Shown here one piece after another: positions 16,852 through 24,736 of a stretch of 64,000 nt of DNA. The DNA comes from Haloplanus vescus (lineage in GTDB: Archaea; Halobacteriota; Halobacteria; Halobacteriales; Haloferacaceae). The stretch is taken from NCBI RefSeq assembly GCF_900107665.1, contig NZ_FNQT01000004.1:124001-188000 (forward strand). The letters are read 5' to 3'. The notes beneath the pieces are model-generated. The model did not search any database and was not told where the DNA came from. It saw only the letters and a list, made by a program, of their open reading frames with translations. A program made the position numbers and the translations under genes. Every line of letters starts with the position of its first letter. The stretch's first letter is position 1.

Positions 16852-17298
16852 TTATTGGAACTCACCTTCCCGGTGTCCCAGGCCTCGTGGTCGTTCCGGG
16901 GGCTGGCGGGGAAAGGAATCCGACGGCCGACGGGCGGTGTCTGGACCGCGTCCGGCTTCTTGATTGCTCGCACTCGCGGTCCCGGTTGGTCGGGACCCGA
17001 CGTACATCGGCTTTCGTGCTTGGCTCCGCTCCGTGACGACCTCGCGATGGAGCATCGTACAGAGCCCCATAACGCTCTCGGCGAGGTCGAACGCCGCTGC
17101 TCGCGACCGGAGGTCGTGCTGGCTGAAGAGGATCGTCCCATCGGCCCGATCGACCCGGACCAGCCAGTCCGAGGATTGCTGGACGTGGCAGAGGACGGAT
17201 TTCGAGAACTCGTAGGCGAACACGAAATGGTCGTCGTCTGTTCGGCGATGCAACCACCAGTGGTCAGGGGCGCTCTCGCTGTTGCTCTCAGAACTCAT
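16852..17298 (-). CDS. hypothetical haloarchaeal protein
   Basis: 148 residues. The first 95 form a beta-rich domain (HWWLHRRTDDDHFVFAYEFS, WLVRVDRADGTILFSQHDL); the rest is basic, proline-rich and probably disordered. Family not recognised. A perfect 8-bp hairpin (17322-17342) lies in its leader, the strongest member of the intergenic hairpin family. Confidence 0.65.
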   Translation of the reverse strand: MSSESNSESAPDHWWLHRRTDDDHFVFAYEFSKSVLCHVQQSSDWLVRVDRADGTILFSQHDLRSRAAAFDLAESVMGLCTMLHREVVTERSQARKPMYVGSRPTGTASASNQEAGRGPDTARRPSDSFPRQPPERPRGLGHREGEFQ

Positions 17299-17321
17299 CG
17301 GTTACCCGGGACGGATGTGTC

Positions 17322-17342
17322 GTCCCGCACCCCTTGCGGGAC
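17322..17342 (-). repeat. intergenic hairpin, perfect 8-bp stem
   Basis: GTCCCGCA at 17322-17329 and TGCGGGAC at 17335-17342. The coding-strand loop is AGGGG and runs into TGCGG; four TTG/TTC repeats precede it. It lies 23 bp upstream of the leftward start at 17298. Confidence 0.75.
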
Positions 17343-17432
17343 GAACAACAACAACGCTCATGTCGTCGCGACTTCGTCGCCACCGTCGGCAACGTATATA
17401 GTCATAGCAAGATACTGTCCAATTACATTCGG

Positions 17433-18797
17433 ATGGCTGTACTGGACGACCTCTCGGGATTCGAGTTCGAGGACTTGATGGAGGACGTCTTCCGGAACCT
17501 CGGCTACGAGAACGTCCGTCAGGCCGAGCGGACGGCCGACGAGGGGCGCGACGTCATCATGGAGGAGGTCGTCGATGGGACGCGACGGGCGATCATCGTC
17601 GAGTGTAAGCACACTGGGACGGTCGGCCGGCCGGTTGTCCAGAAGCTCCACTCGGCGATCGCGACGTTCGACTTCGACGGCCCCAAACGCGGAATGGTCG
17701 TCACGACTGGCCGGTTCACGAATCCTGCTCAGGAGTACGCCGACCGCCTCCAGCAGAACGACGACCCTCATCCAATCGAGTTACTCGATGGCGAGGACCT
17801 CCGGGAGATCGCCGACGAAATCGGTCTCGATCTCTACAACGGGCGCATCGAGATCCTCTGTGACGAGACGCTCCGACCGTACGACCCGGCGGCGGATGTC
17901 GACGCACCTGTCCAGGAGGCGTTCCGCGACATTGAGAACATCGAGGCCGCGGATCTGCCGGTGCCGCACTCGCAAGTGACGTTCCGACCGGTGGTTGCGA
18001 TCACCGCCGACACGAACGCTGTCTTCGAGACCTCAGTCGGTGTCATCCACCGGATCAACGACCGTACACAGTTCGTTGTCCACGCTGAGCGCGGCCATCC
18101 GAAGGTGGCCGACGACGAAGTCGCGACGCTGGTCACCGAGAATTTCCACGCGACGGTTCCCCTCGATACCGGGCAGCTTACCGAGGTATTCGACGATGTC
18201 GACGAACGACGGTTCGGCCAGACCCAAACGGAGTACAAGGAGTGGGCTGTTGACCGCATCCAGGATTACCACACGACGACGGTGACCTACACCGGCGACA
18301 ATAACGTCACGTACAACAAGACGTGTGAGCCCAATCTCTCGGACATCTCAGTGCAATCGATTGAGCCGGTGTATCTACCTGAGGTTCGGCAGACGACAGA
18401 GATACTGGAGTACTCGTATCCGTACGAATACTATGCTGCTGGCCCCTCACGGGTCACTCTGGAGGACGGGATTCATCGCTGCGTCCACTGCAAAACGAGC
18501 GGCGTCGACGAGACGTACACCTACTGTCCGAACTGCGGGGCGATCGCCTGCGACACCCACATCAAGACCGAACGGCTCGAAGGGGAGCCGGTCTGTACCG
18601 GCTGTGCGGTGACCGAACGGTTCGCGCTGAAGAGGAAGTACTTCTACGACGAGGAGAATCTCGACGCGTTCCGAAAGGAGTACGCCGAGATGCCGATCCA
18701 CGAGAAGGCGATGGAGAACAAGCTGCTGGCTGGCGGGAGCGTGGTTGCGACGCTGCTGCTCGTCGTCGGACTCCTCGTGATCGGCGGCATCATCTAA
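17433..18797 (+). CDS. Mrr-like restriction endonuclease with zinc ribbon and membrane anchor
   Basis: 454 residues. The N-terminal Mrr-type PD-(D/E)XK nuclease shows FEFEDLMEDVFRNLGYENV, EGRDVIM (catalytic Asp) and IIVECKH (ExK), residues about 5-60. A central beta-rich domain follows. CVHC, CPNC, CDTH and CTGC (about 350-400) make a zinc-binding module, and the last 25 residues (LLAGGSVVATLLLVVGLLVI) are a membrane helix. Start at MAVLDDLSG; TATA-like GTATATA at 17394-17400 predicts a very short leader. Family members cleave foreign or methylated DNA. A membrane-tethered version could act on entering DNA, which is inference. Confidence 0.82.
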   Translation: MAVLDDLSGFEFEDLMEDVFRNLGYENVRQAERTADEGRDVIMEEVVDGTRRAIIVECKHTGTVGRPVVQKLHSAIATFDFDGPKRGMVVTTGRFTNPAQEYADRLQQNDDPHPIELLDGEDLREIADEIGLDLYNGRIEILCDETLRPYDPAADVDAPVQEAFRDIENIEAADLPVPHSQVTFRPVVAITADTNAVFETSVGVIHRINDRTQFVVHAERGHPKVADDEVATLVTENFHATVPLDTGQLTEVFDDVDERRFGQTQTEYKEWAVDRIQDYHTTTVTYTGDNNVTYNKTCEPNLSDISVQSIEPVYLPEVRQTTEILEYSYPYEYYAAGPSRVTLEDGIHRCVHCKTSGVDETYTYCPNCGAIACDTHIKTERLEGEPVCTGCAVTERFALKRKYFYDEENLDAFRKEYAEMPIHEKAMENKLLAGGSVVATLLLVVGLLVIGGII

Positions 18798-18833
18798 CCA
18801 GTCGCAATTTTCCGCCAGGCTGCGGGGTTAGGG

Positions 18834-19784
18834 TTACGAGACTCCGTACTGCTCTTTTAGTGCCATATATTCGTCCTTCTTTGGGAGGATGACTGGCAGA
18901 TCATCTGTCCTGTCGAAGTCGCCCCGAAGTGGCCGATACAACGCTTTCATAATGGATTCCAGGTCGTACCACCTTGCGGTCTCGACGAGTGTCTCCTGAT
19001 CGATGTTCTCCGCCTCGATCAGTAGCATCGAATAGCTGACGCGCCGGGATCCGCTATCCAGAAGGAGCGTATGGCATACGACTTCAGCAGCCGTTAGCTC
19101 CTCGTCCGGAGCATACCAGAACGGAGGCTCGCCGGCGAGGAAAAACTGTAGACCATACGCTGCAAACCGGCCCAGTCCGGTCATCTCCCAGTCCGGAGCT
19201 GCTTGGAGTGCGTCCGTATCCTCGTCGGTCTGTAGGCGAACGAGTGCTCGCTTCGGATCGCACCACGCGATCGTGGCACTGGGAGCGATTTCCCGGACTC
19301 GGGCTCGATGTTCGTGTTCTACAGTAGCCCGGACGAACGCCAACAGCGGCGAGACCTCGTCCCGGAGGGCGTACTTCGAATCGGATTGGGAGAGTAACGC
19401 TCGGTGCTTGAGCGGCGATAACGCGCTATGGACACCTTGTCGGGTGATTCCGAGTCGGTCTGCGATATCAGCGATGTGTCGTGGTCTATCGAGATACCAA
19501 CACACGCGGAGTGTGGCTGGGGAGAGCAGTTCCGTCCAGTCCACGTGGCTGAACTCCGACAGCAGCGTTCGATACGCTTCGGTAACTGGATGTTCCGCGA
19601 TGCGGACACGACGCTGATTGCTGGACCCACGCGTTTCTGTGAGTAATCCCGCTGCGAGCAATTCGTCGAGTACGTCGTACAGATGGTCTCGTGAATATCC
19701 GGTTTCAGCCGCCAGTTCCTCCGGTGTTGCTTTACGGCCGGTACTCAGCGTGTCAAGCACGGCGAGTCCGGCCTTCGAAATCAT
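18834..19784 (-). CDS. double winged-helix transcriptional regulator
   Basis: 316 residues. Two MarR-like helix-turn-helix units are visible: TPEELAAETGYSRDHLYDVL (about 20-40) and IADIADRLGITRQGVHSALS (about 105-125). The C-terminal domain (SATIAWCDPKRALVRL, ETARWYDLESIMKALYRPLR) is like those fused to HTH units in haloarchaeal regulators and may bind a ligand. The TATA box TTTATATAG at 19807-19815 is centred 27 bp before the ATG, so the transcript should be leaderless. Confidence 0.8.
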   Translation of the reverse strand: MISKAGLAVLDTLSTGRKATPEELAAETGYSRDHLYDVLDELLAAGLLTETRGSSNQRRVRIAEHPVTEAYRTLLSEFSHVDWTELLSPATLRVCWYLDRPRHIADIADRLGITRQGVHSALSPLKHRALLSQSDSKYALRDEVSPLLAFVRATVEHEHRARVREIAPSATIAWCDPKRALVRLQTDEDTDALQAAPDWEMTGLGRFAAYGLQFFLAGEPPFWYAPDEELTAAEVVCHTLLLDSGSRRVSYSMLLIEAENIDQETLVETARWYDLESIMKALYRPLRGDFDRTDDLPVILPKKDEYMALKEQYGVS

Positions 19785-19828
19785 CTGGGTCTTTCTAAAC
19801 CCTAACTATATAAATACGATTTGGGATT

Positions 19829-20413
19829 TTACTTGACGACTGCTTCGTCCCGGACCAGTTCTGCGAGCGCGTCCTCGAGCGACCCGTGGAATTGCCAGCT
19901 CGCCTGCTCGAAGGCCTCGTCAGTCGGGCCGTCCCAGCGGGGGAACGCGGAGTGACCGCTCACTTTGACGGTCCACTCGGTCGGATCGTCGAACGGGTTC
20001 TCCGTCGGGAGTTCGACGACGTAGAGGTACTCCTCGTCGCCATGGATGCCGTCGGCCGGATTCTCGACGCCGTGGCCCAGCAGGAACAGCGGCTGGTCGA
20101 GATGCTCCATATTGGACGGCTCAAGGAGATCCGCTGGCTGAGCCGCGTCGATCGTTCGCTCTGGGTCGCCATCCAGGTAGAGGTCGACCGTCGAGAGCTT
20201 GTCGAGGAACACGAAGGTCGCCGCCGTGTAGCCCGGGCCACGCTCTGCGCGGGTCGCATCGAGAAGCTCTTTCAGTTGTGCGAGATCCCGGAGGACGCTC
20301 CCGGGGTACCCGTCCGAATGCCGGTACACCTGCGCGACGCGGTCGGCGCTGCCATCTGTCTCACCGGTCTGTTCGACTCGTTGGACGAATCGGAGTTGGC
20401 TCCGTGTCGACAT
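19829..20413 (-). CDS. conserved haloarchaeal plasmid protein
   Basis: 194 residues, start at MSTRSQLRFV. Segments such as YRHSDGYPGSVLRDLAQLKE, YTAATFVFLDKLS and YLYVVELPTENPFDDP look like a compact beta-rich domain seen in halovirus and plasmid hypothetical proteins. Function unknown. The leader contains two GC hairpins that share one arm, so only one can form at a time (20422-20441 or 20434-20456). Confidence 0.72.
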   Translation of the reverse strand: MSTRSQLRFVQRVEQTGETDGSADRVAQVYRHSDGYPGSVLRDLAQLKELLDATRAERGPGYTAATFVFLDKLSTVDLYLDGDPERTIDAAQPADLLEPSNMEHLDQPLFLLGHGVENPADGIHGDEEYLYVVELPTENPFDDPTEWTVKVSGHSAFPRWDGPTDEAFEQASWQFHGSLEDALAELVRDEAVVK

Positions 20414-20421
20414 CGGTACTC

Positions 20422-20456
20422 GCCGGCGCGTGTGCGCCGGCACCCATCGCCGGCGC
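20422..20456 (-). promoter_or_regulatory. two mutually exclusive leader hairpins
   Basis: GCGCCGGC at 20434-20441 can pair either with GCCGGCGC at 20422-20429 (4-nt loop) or with GCCGGCGC at 20449-20456 (7-nt loop, GGGT on the coding strand). Both stems are perfect over 8 bp. The outer form belongs to the GGGTG-loop family. It lies 9 bp upstream of the leftward start at 20413, so alternative folding could affect translation. Confidence 0.6.
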
Positions 20457-20495
20457 TGAAACAACACCACACAGTCGTAGCGGGATTGCAATCCG

Positions 20496-20891
20496 CTAAG
20501 CGAGATGTGACACCTCGTCTGGTTCCTCCACGTCGTCGAATTCACCACGCTCGACCGGCTCCCAATCCTCCCCAGGTGCTGGACTCCACCAGTCGATCTC
20601 ATAGGCACCCGGTGCACCGAGGATTTTTGCCCGTGCCGAGCCGTCAGGCAGGTCGCGACGGAGCTTCTCGTCGACGTGAAGGTTCCACGTCGAGTCGGTG
20701 TCGAAGCACGCGAGCACAGCCTCCTCGTAGCCACGGTTTTCTCGGGACTCTCGGAGGACGACCTGCGTGTTACAGTTCTTGCAGAACACTCCCTCGAAGG
20801 GAATGTGGGTGAACACGTCCTGCCCGCAGACGGGGCACCAGAGGAACTCAAACAGTGCCTCGCTGTGTCGGTCGAGTACTTCGAGACTCAT
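20496..20891 (-). CDS. zinc-ribbon protein
   Basis: 131 residues. LWCPVCGQDVFTHI and GVFCKNCNTQVVL supply a CxxC-x16-CxxC zinc ribbon near the N-terminus; the rest is an acidic beta-rich domain. Such ribbons bind nucleic acid or proteins; the precise role is unknown. Start at MSLEVLDRHS. A perfect 8-bp stem-loop with a 3-nt loop lies at 20901-20919 just upstream. Confidence 0.75.
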   Translation of the reverse strand: MSLEVLDRHSEALFEFLWCPVCGQDVFTHIPFEGVFCKNCNTQVVLRESRENRGYEEAVLACFDTDSTWNLHVDEKLRRDLPDGSARAKILGAPGAYEIDWWSPAPGEDWEPVERGEFDDVEEPDEVSHLA

Positions 20892-20900
20892 TGTTGGACC

Positions 20901-20919
20901 GACCCGGTTCGACCGGGTC
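20901..20919 (-). promoter_or_regulatory. 8-bp leader stem-loop
   Basis: GACCCGGT at 20901-20908 and ACCGGGTC at 20912-20919 with a TCG loop, 9 bp upstream of the zinc-ribbon start. A T5 run lies further upstream on the coding strand, as in the hairpin family, but the loop sequence differs. Confidence 0.6.
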
Positions 20920-20963
20920 ACTCTCTCCGCCCCGGCCGAAAAACACCCTGCGTGTGTACGTTC

Positions 20964-21329
20964 TCAGCGTTCAGGGCCGTAGACGATGCGCGAGGGGGCT
21001 TCGTACCCACAGTCCGGACAGTCGTACCAGCGCTGTACCTTCGCTCCATCAGCTGTCTTCTCACCGACGAGGACGTCGTCGTTTGGACACTCCGGACAGT
21101 TCAGTTCGGGCGCTGGCTGCTCCCGAAGCGCATTCCGGAACGTTGTCGCCTCCTTCGTCTCGAAGCCTCGCGACCAGATCGGGTAGCCGTCGACGAGGAT
21201 CGCCCCGCGCCACTTGTACCGGTATGAATCCGGCGCCCGGTGTAGAACGGCTCGCGCTCCAGTCTCGGTGTTTCGATACGCGAGTGTTGGTGTACGACTC
21301 TCCCGGGACCAGTTGGTGATCCGTGGCAT
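20964..21329 (-). CDS. zinc-ribbon protein (DUF7568-like)
   Basis: 121 residues. A beta-rich N-terminus (YRYKWRGAILVDGYPIWSRG) is followed by LNCPECPNDD and YDCPDCGYE, a C-terminal zinc ribbon. Similar small proteins recur in haloarchaeal plasmids. It lies 6 bp downstream of the next gene, so the two are probably cotranscribed. Confidence 0.72.
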   Translation of the reverse strand: MPRITNWSRESRTPTLAYRNTETGARAVLHRAPDSYRYKWRGAILVDGYPIWSRGFETKEATTFRNALREQPAPELNCPECPNDDVLVGEKTADGAKVQRWYDCPDCGYEAPSRIVYGPER

Positions 21330-21335
21330 TGTCAG

Positions 21336-21836
21336 TCAGAAGTGGACGTCTGCGGGGACAATCCAGAGTGTCTGGCTGTCTTCCTCTTCCTCGAGGACAC
21401 GATCGAGCTGATCGCGATGGCGAATCCCCATCGCGTGCTGGTCGTACATCGGGATTGATGGCCCCTCGTAGGCCCCGACCTGATGGAACGCGTGTCGGGC
21501 GAGGTCCTCGTCGCGCATGATCGCCTCGTCGCTGAGCTCGTCGAGCGCCTCCTTCACGCGGTCGAGATTCCGCTGGAACTCTTCCTTGGTGGCGTTCCAG
21601 GCTCGATCGAGCAGTTCACCGCCCTCCTCTGAATTGATGGGTGCTGCCGTCGGTAGGTCTCCCCAGCGAGCCTTCCCGGCGACCGTCGTATCCTCTTCAT
21701 CGAAGGTGCAGTAGTAGTCGAACACGGCGCAGCCGTGGGGGTTCGCCCCGACGAGACGGTCGAAGACTGCTTTCCCTTCGACAAGGGCGTCGTGCTGTGT
21801 CGGTGCCTCGACCAACGCGTAGATGACCATATGCAT
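21336..21836 (-). CDS. conserved haloarchaeal plasmid protein
   Basis: 166 residues. MVIYALVEAPTQHDALVEGK suggests a beta-alpha-beta start; FDYYCTFDEED, RWGDLPTAAPINSEEGGEL and the C-terminal LWIVPADVHF are its landmarks. The final strand resembles the LWIVPA strand of the gene at 25476-26345, hinting at a shared domain. Start at ATG 21836 with AAGGTGA 8 nt upstream. Function unknown. Confidence 0.72.
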   Translation of the reverse strand: MHMVIYALVEAPTQHDALVEGKAVFDRLVGANPHGCAVFDYYCTFDEEDTTVAGKARWGDLPTAAPINSEEGGELLDRAWNATKEEFQRNLDRVKEALDELSDEAIMRDEDLARHAFHQVGAYEGPSIPMYDQHAMGIRHRDQLDRVLEEEEDSQTLWIVPADVHF

Positions 21837-21894
21837 CTTTGTTCACCTTGGAGCGCCGACTCACCGGGACCTGCTCCGCTTTGTCTGCTCGGTG

Positions 21895-21915
21895 CGCCGG
21901 CACCCTTCGCCGGCG
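21895..21915 (-). repeat. intergenic GGGTG-loop hairpin
   Basis: Stem CGCCGGC/GCCGGCG, 7 bp, with GAAGGGT in the coding-strand loop. Nearly the same stem as the copy at 20434-20456, with loops differing at two positions. Confidence 0.7.
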
Positions 21916-21919
21916 TTCG

Positions 21920-21938
21920 AAAAAACTCGCTTCGCGAG
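21920..21938 (-). terminator. hairpin plus T6, terminator of the gene starting at 22368
   Basis: On the coding strand CTCGC-GAA-GCGAG is followed directly by TTTTTT, 8 bp after the stop codon at 21946. The T run alone fits archaeal termination. Confidence 0.65.
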
Positions 21939-21945
21939 ATCGCGT

Positions 21946-22368
21946 TCAGGAGTCGCGTGTCCGCTCGACGGTGATCGTTAGGTCGCCCGACTCGTAGTCG
22001 GCCTCGAAGTCGACGCTGAACGCATCCGATTGGTAGGCGGCGTGGTAGGCACGGTGCAGTTCGAGCGACCCGGTCGCCTTGAAGTGGAAGAACGCAGCTG
22101 AGGTGTAGGGTTTGCTCTGGGTTTCGACCTGCGTCTCGACAGAGGCCGGGAGTGCGATTTGCGGCGTGTCCGTGTCGATGCTCGCAGCGAACGCCTTCGC
22201 TTCCTCGACGGTGGCCTGCGAATGTGCGGGCGTCTCACCGGTTAGCACGTTCACGGGCGTCTCCGTGTCGTCGGTGAACAGGACATCGTGAAAGGTGCGC
22301 GTCCCGAGGACTGCGTCGGGACCGAACTCACAATCGTGGAATGGATTGTCGTCTGGTTTCTCGGGCAT
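21946..22368 (-). CDS. hypothetical haloarchaeal plasmid protein
   Basis: 140 residues. PFHDCEFGPDAVLGTRTFHD, then a central acidic helix region and the beta-rich end FSVDFEADYESGDLTITVER. No known motif. It has its own apparent terminator (21920-21938) and a GGGGC/GCCCC hairpin preceded by T5 in the leader (22388-22409). Confidence 0.7.
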   Translation of the reverse strand: MPEKPDDNPFHDCEFGPDAVLGTRTFHDVLFTDDTETPVNVLTGETPAHSQATVEEAKAFAASIDTDTPQIALPASVETQVETQSKPYTSAAFFHFKATGSLELHRAYHAAYQSDAFSVDFEADYESGDLTITVERTRDS

Positions 22369-22387
22369 CCAATCACGAGCCCACGGT

Positions 22388-22409
22388 GGGGCTCAGTCCT
22401 TTCTGCCCC
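22388..22409 (-). promoter_or_regulatory. leader hairpin
   Basis: GGGGC at 22388-22392 and GCCCC at 22405-22409, preceded by a T5 run on the coding strand. It sits where the GGGTG-loop hairpins sit in front of neighbouring genes, but the G-run is in the stem. Confidence 0.45.
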
Positions 22410-22442
22410 AGAAAAACACCATCTGCTTCGACGCAAATCGGC

Positions 22443-23105
22443 CTATGAGCGGCTAAGTGTCGCGTCCTGAGACGGTGTTTCACCGCTCGGGATGCGCAAC
22501 TCCTGCCGCTTCCCGACCCACTCGCCGAGTTTCTGCTTGAGGTACTGGCGAGCAGTCGACTGGGTGAACACACCCTTGTCGACCATATCGCCGACGACGT
22601 CCTTCAGCGCCCGGAACTGCCCCTTCAGATGGCCGTCGCCGACCGGATCGCCGTCGTGCCACCGAACGGTCGCGAGCGCCCCGTTCCCGACCGTCTCACC
22701 GTGGTCGATTGTCTCCGAATCGTACTGCAGGCCGAACCACAGCGTCCGGTAGGCGGTCACCTCGAAGGTCGGTGACACCACGTAGAACGCCTCGTGATGG
22801 AGGTAGTCGAGATGGTCAGCGATGATCTCCTCGAGGGTGAGGTCGGTGGCGTGGGGCTTCGGCTCGACGACCGTCGATGGCCGGTCTTCGCCGGTGAGGT
22901 AGCCGTCGACGGCATCTGCCTCGAGGCCATCGGCCAGTTCAGCCAGCAGCTGTTTCGCCCACTTTGAGTCGGTGTTGTCGCCACCGAACGGCGACTCAGC
23001 CGAGATTCGGTGCTTGAGCTTCAGGTTCGCAGCACCCCAATGAGAGTAGTGGAGCGTGTACTGTCCGTCTGTCCGTTCGTACGCAACAAGTGCGCGGTGA
23101 CCCAT
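22443..23105 (-). CDS. DUF6735-like protein
   Basis: 220 residues. It begins MGHRALVAYERTDGQYTLHY followed by SHWGAANLKLKHRI, the hallmark I associate with the haloarchaeal DUF6735 family. The middle has HDGDPVGDGHLKGQFRALKD and the C-terminus is basic (KQKLGEWVGKRQELRI). Function unknown. I chose the ATG at 23105 because GAGGTGA sits 8 nt upstream; the in-frame GTG at 23117 overlaps that site. Confidence 0.78.
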   Translation of the reverse strand: MGHRALVAYERTDGQYTLHYSHWGAANLKLKHRISAESPFGGDNTDSKWAKQLLAELADGLEADAVDGYLTGEDRPSTVVEPKPHATDLTLEEIIADHLDYLHHEAFYVVSPTFEVTAYRTLWFGLQYDSETIDHGETVGNGALATVRWHDGDPVGDGHLKGQFRALKDVVGDMVDKGVFTQSTARQYLKQKLGEWVGKRQELRIPSGETPSQDATLSRS

Positions 23106-23143
23106 TTGAACACTCACCTCGCAGGGCGACCCACGACTGGATC

Positions 23144-23166
23144 GTCCCGCACCCCTCCCGGGGGAT
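23144..23166 (-). repeat. intergenic GGGTG-loop hairpin
   Basis: TCCC/GGGA outer stem enclosing CGGGAGGGGTGC on the coding strand; alternative inner pairing of the C and G runs is possible. It lies in the leader of the DUF6735-like gene. Confidence 0.5.
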
Positions 23167-23174
23167 GAACAACG

Positions 23175-23555
23175 CTACTCGTCGATCGGTTCGGGGGAAC
23201 TGAGGTCCGCGTAGAGAACTTCGCCGTCGCGAACGACGTACCGCTTCGCCAGCACTGGGAAGCGGCACTTCGTAAACCCCGCTGTCTGGATGTCGAGTTC
23301 CTCGTCAGCTTCGAGGTGGTCGGCGAGTTCTCGCAAGAATTCGTGGGTCACGATGCCGCCTTCGTAGTCCGGGAGGCCGTTCTCGCGCGTCTCGTACACT
23401 TCGAAATCGTCGAATCCCCAGATGGTGAGTTCGCCTTCGTCGGTGACCTCCCAGCTGAGCGTTCCGAAGCAGTAGCTCTCACAGAGTTCGCGAACTGCCT
23501 GTGGATCCGATACGATTGCGCCGGTTGACGTCGTCGCAGCTTGTAGTGTCGCCAT
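23175..23555 (-). CDS. conserved haloarchaeal plasmid protein
   Basis: 126 residues, start at MATLQAATTS. A compact alpha/beta domain: LCESYCFGTLSWEVTDEGEL, YEGGIVTHEFLRELADHLEA, and the C-terminal strands KCRFPVLAKRYVVRDGEVLY. No known motif. The leader contains a GGGTG-loop hairpin and no Shine-Dalgarno sequence. Confidence 0.72.
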   Translation of the reverse strand: MATLQAATTSTGAIVSDPQAVRELCESYCFGTLSWEVTDEGELTIWGFDDFEVYETRENGLPDYEGGIVTHEFLRELADHLEADEELDIQTAGFTKCRFPVLAKRYVVRDGEVLYADLSSPEPIDE

Positions 23556-23572
23556 CTCTGGGCTCGCGGGAA

Positions 23573-23594
23573 GCCCCGCACCCCTCTTGGGGGG
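23573..23594 (-). repeat. intergenic GGGTG-loop hairpin
   Basis: CCCC/GGGG stem with AAGAGGGGTGC inside on the coding strand, preceded by GTTTGTC. It lies 18 bp upstream of the start at 23555. Confidence 0.55.
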
Positions 23595-23641
23595 TGACAA
23601 ACCGACACTGGAAGTGCCCCTGGCGTCGACGGCGATGACGA

Positions 23642-23830
23642 TCAGTCGTCTGTTGGGGCGTCTGGTCCGCTCCCGTCCTCTGGTTGCGTGAGTAGGCTCA
23701 CTTCTTCCAGGAGGTCTCTTGCAGTCTCGACTCGCTCTCGATCCGCGTCGTCCAACCGCTCGACGTCGAGGCGGCTGAGATTGCTGAGTACACGATGCAT
23801 CCGGTAGCCCTGTTCGACTTGCTGATTCAT
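23642..23830 (-). CDS. small helical protein
   Basis: 62 residues from MNQQVEQGYRMHRVL, mostly helical with LDVERLDDADRERVETARDL, and an acidic tail. I chose the ATG at 23830 because GGTGAG lies about 9 nt upstream. Family not recognised; possibly a small DNA-binding or antitoxin-like protein, which the sequence does not prove. Confidence 0.6.
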   Translation of the reverse strand: MNQQVEQGYRMHRVLSNLSRLDVERLDDADRERVETARDLLEEVSLLTQPEDGSGPDAPTDD

Positions 23831-24167
23831 CGGTAGCGCCTCACCACTCGCCGGCGCGGATAGACACTCCACGTGACTGTCATCGGCGCATCAGCGTCGC
23901 CACTAGTGCTCATCGCGACGCGTTGCCGCTAGGAGGTCACTCTCACACCCGTCGTCCAGCCTACTGTCCGGGATGTGGGATGCCTCGCCGGTCGGCCGTA
24001 GTTCCTCAAAGTCAGAATATCGGTCGTACATCGGTTGGCTCACAACTTCTGTCGGTATCGCATTTCAACGTCCGGACGCCTTCGCTCGCATCGTTCTCTT
24101 GATTATGCGAGACTGTACAAACATATATGGGAGCAGGGCGCGAACACTGTCCCAAGAGGTGCCAACC
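23831..24167. other. divergent promoter region
   Basis: No gene seen. It separates the leftward array from a rightward pair. A TATA-like CATATATG lies at 24122-24129, followed by GAGGTG about 6 nt before the ATG at 24168. Confidence 0.5.
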
Positions 24168-24719
24168 ATGACCGAATCCTCGCGAGATGGGGTCCAATCG
24201 TGGACTGAGTCGATGAGCGCCCGCGACCGCATTCGGGCGGTCGCCGAGTCACTTCGGGAACCCCGCTCAGTTAACTGGATCAGCGAGCAGGCCGACGCTG
24301 CCTGGAGCACGACCAACGAGGAACTTCAGGATCTCGTCGACCAGGGCCAGTTGCGTCGCGTTGAGGCTGGCGAGACCACGCGCTACCAGCCAGACTACAC
24401 GCGACTGCTCTTCGAGGAGATCCGCACGCTCATCGAGGAAAACACCCGCGAGGAGCTGCGGAGCGAATTGGCTGCGATAACCGAGGAGATCGAGGAGTGG
24501 CAGGCAACCTACGACGTCGAGACGTGGGAGGAACTTGAACAGTCGCTCGCCGACGGCGATCTCGCAAGTGCCGAGCTCCGCGAGCGCCGCGATGTCATCG
24601 CGTTCTGGCGTGAGAACGAGGAGGATCGTCGCCTCATCAAGCACGCACTGGAACTCTACTCCGACGTCGAAGCCGCCCGCGAGCAGCTGACCGACGTGGC
24701 TGACCGCGCCACGAGCTAA
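24168..24719 (+). CDS. winged-helix regulator, DUF7342-like
   Basis: 183 residues, start at MTESSRDGVQ with GAGGTG upstream. A winged helix spans ARDRIRAVAESLREPRSVNW, WISEQADAAWSTTNEELQDL and GQLRRVEAGETTRYQPD (about 20-80), followed by an acidic coiled-coil half. This layout matches haloarchaeal DUF7342-type regulators. It is the first gene of a rightward pair with 17 bp to the next gene, an arrangement reminiscent of an antitoxin-toxin module, unproven. Confidence 0.75.
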   Translation: MTESSRDGVQSWTESMSARDRIRAVAESLREPRSVNWISEQADAAWSTTNEELQDLVDQGQLRRVEAGETTRYQPDYTRLLFEEIRTLIEENTREELRSELAAITEEIEEWQATYDVETWEELEQSLADGDLASAELRERRDVIAFWRENEEDRRLIKHALELYSDVEAAREQLTDVADRATS

Positions 24720-24736
24720 TCCTCCTCTCTCACAGA

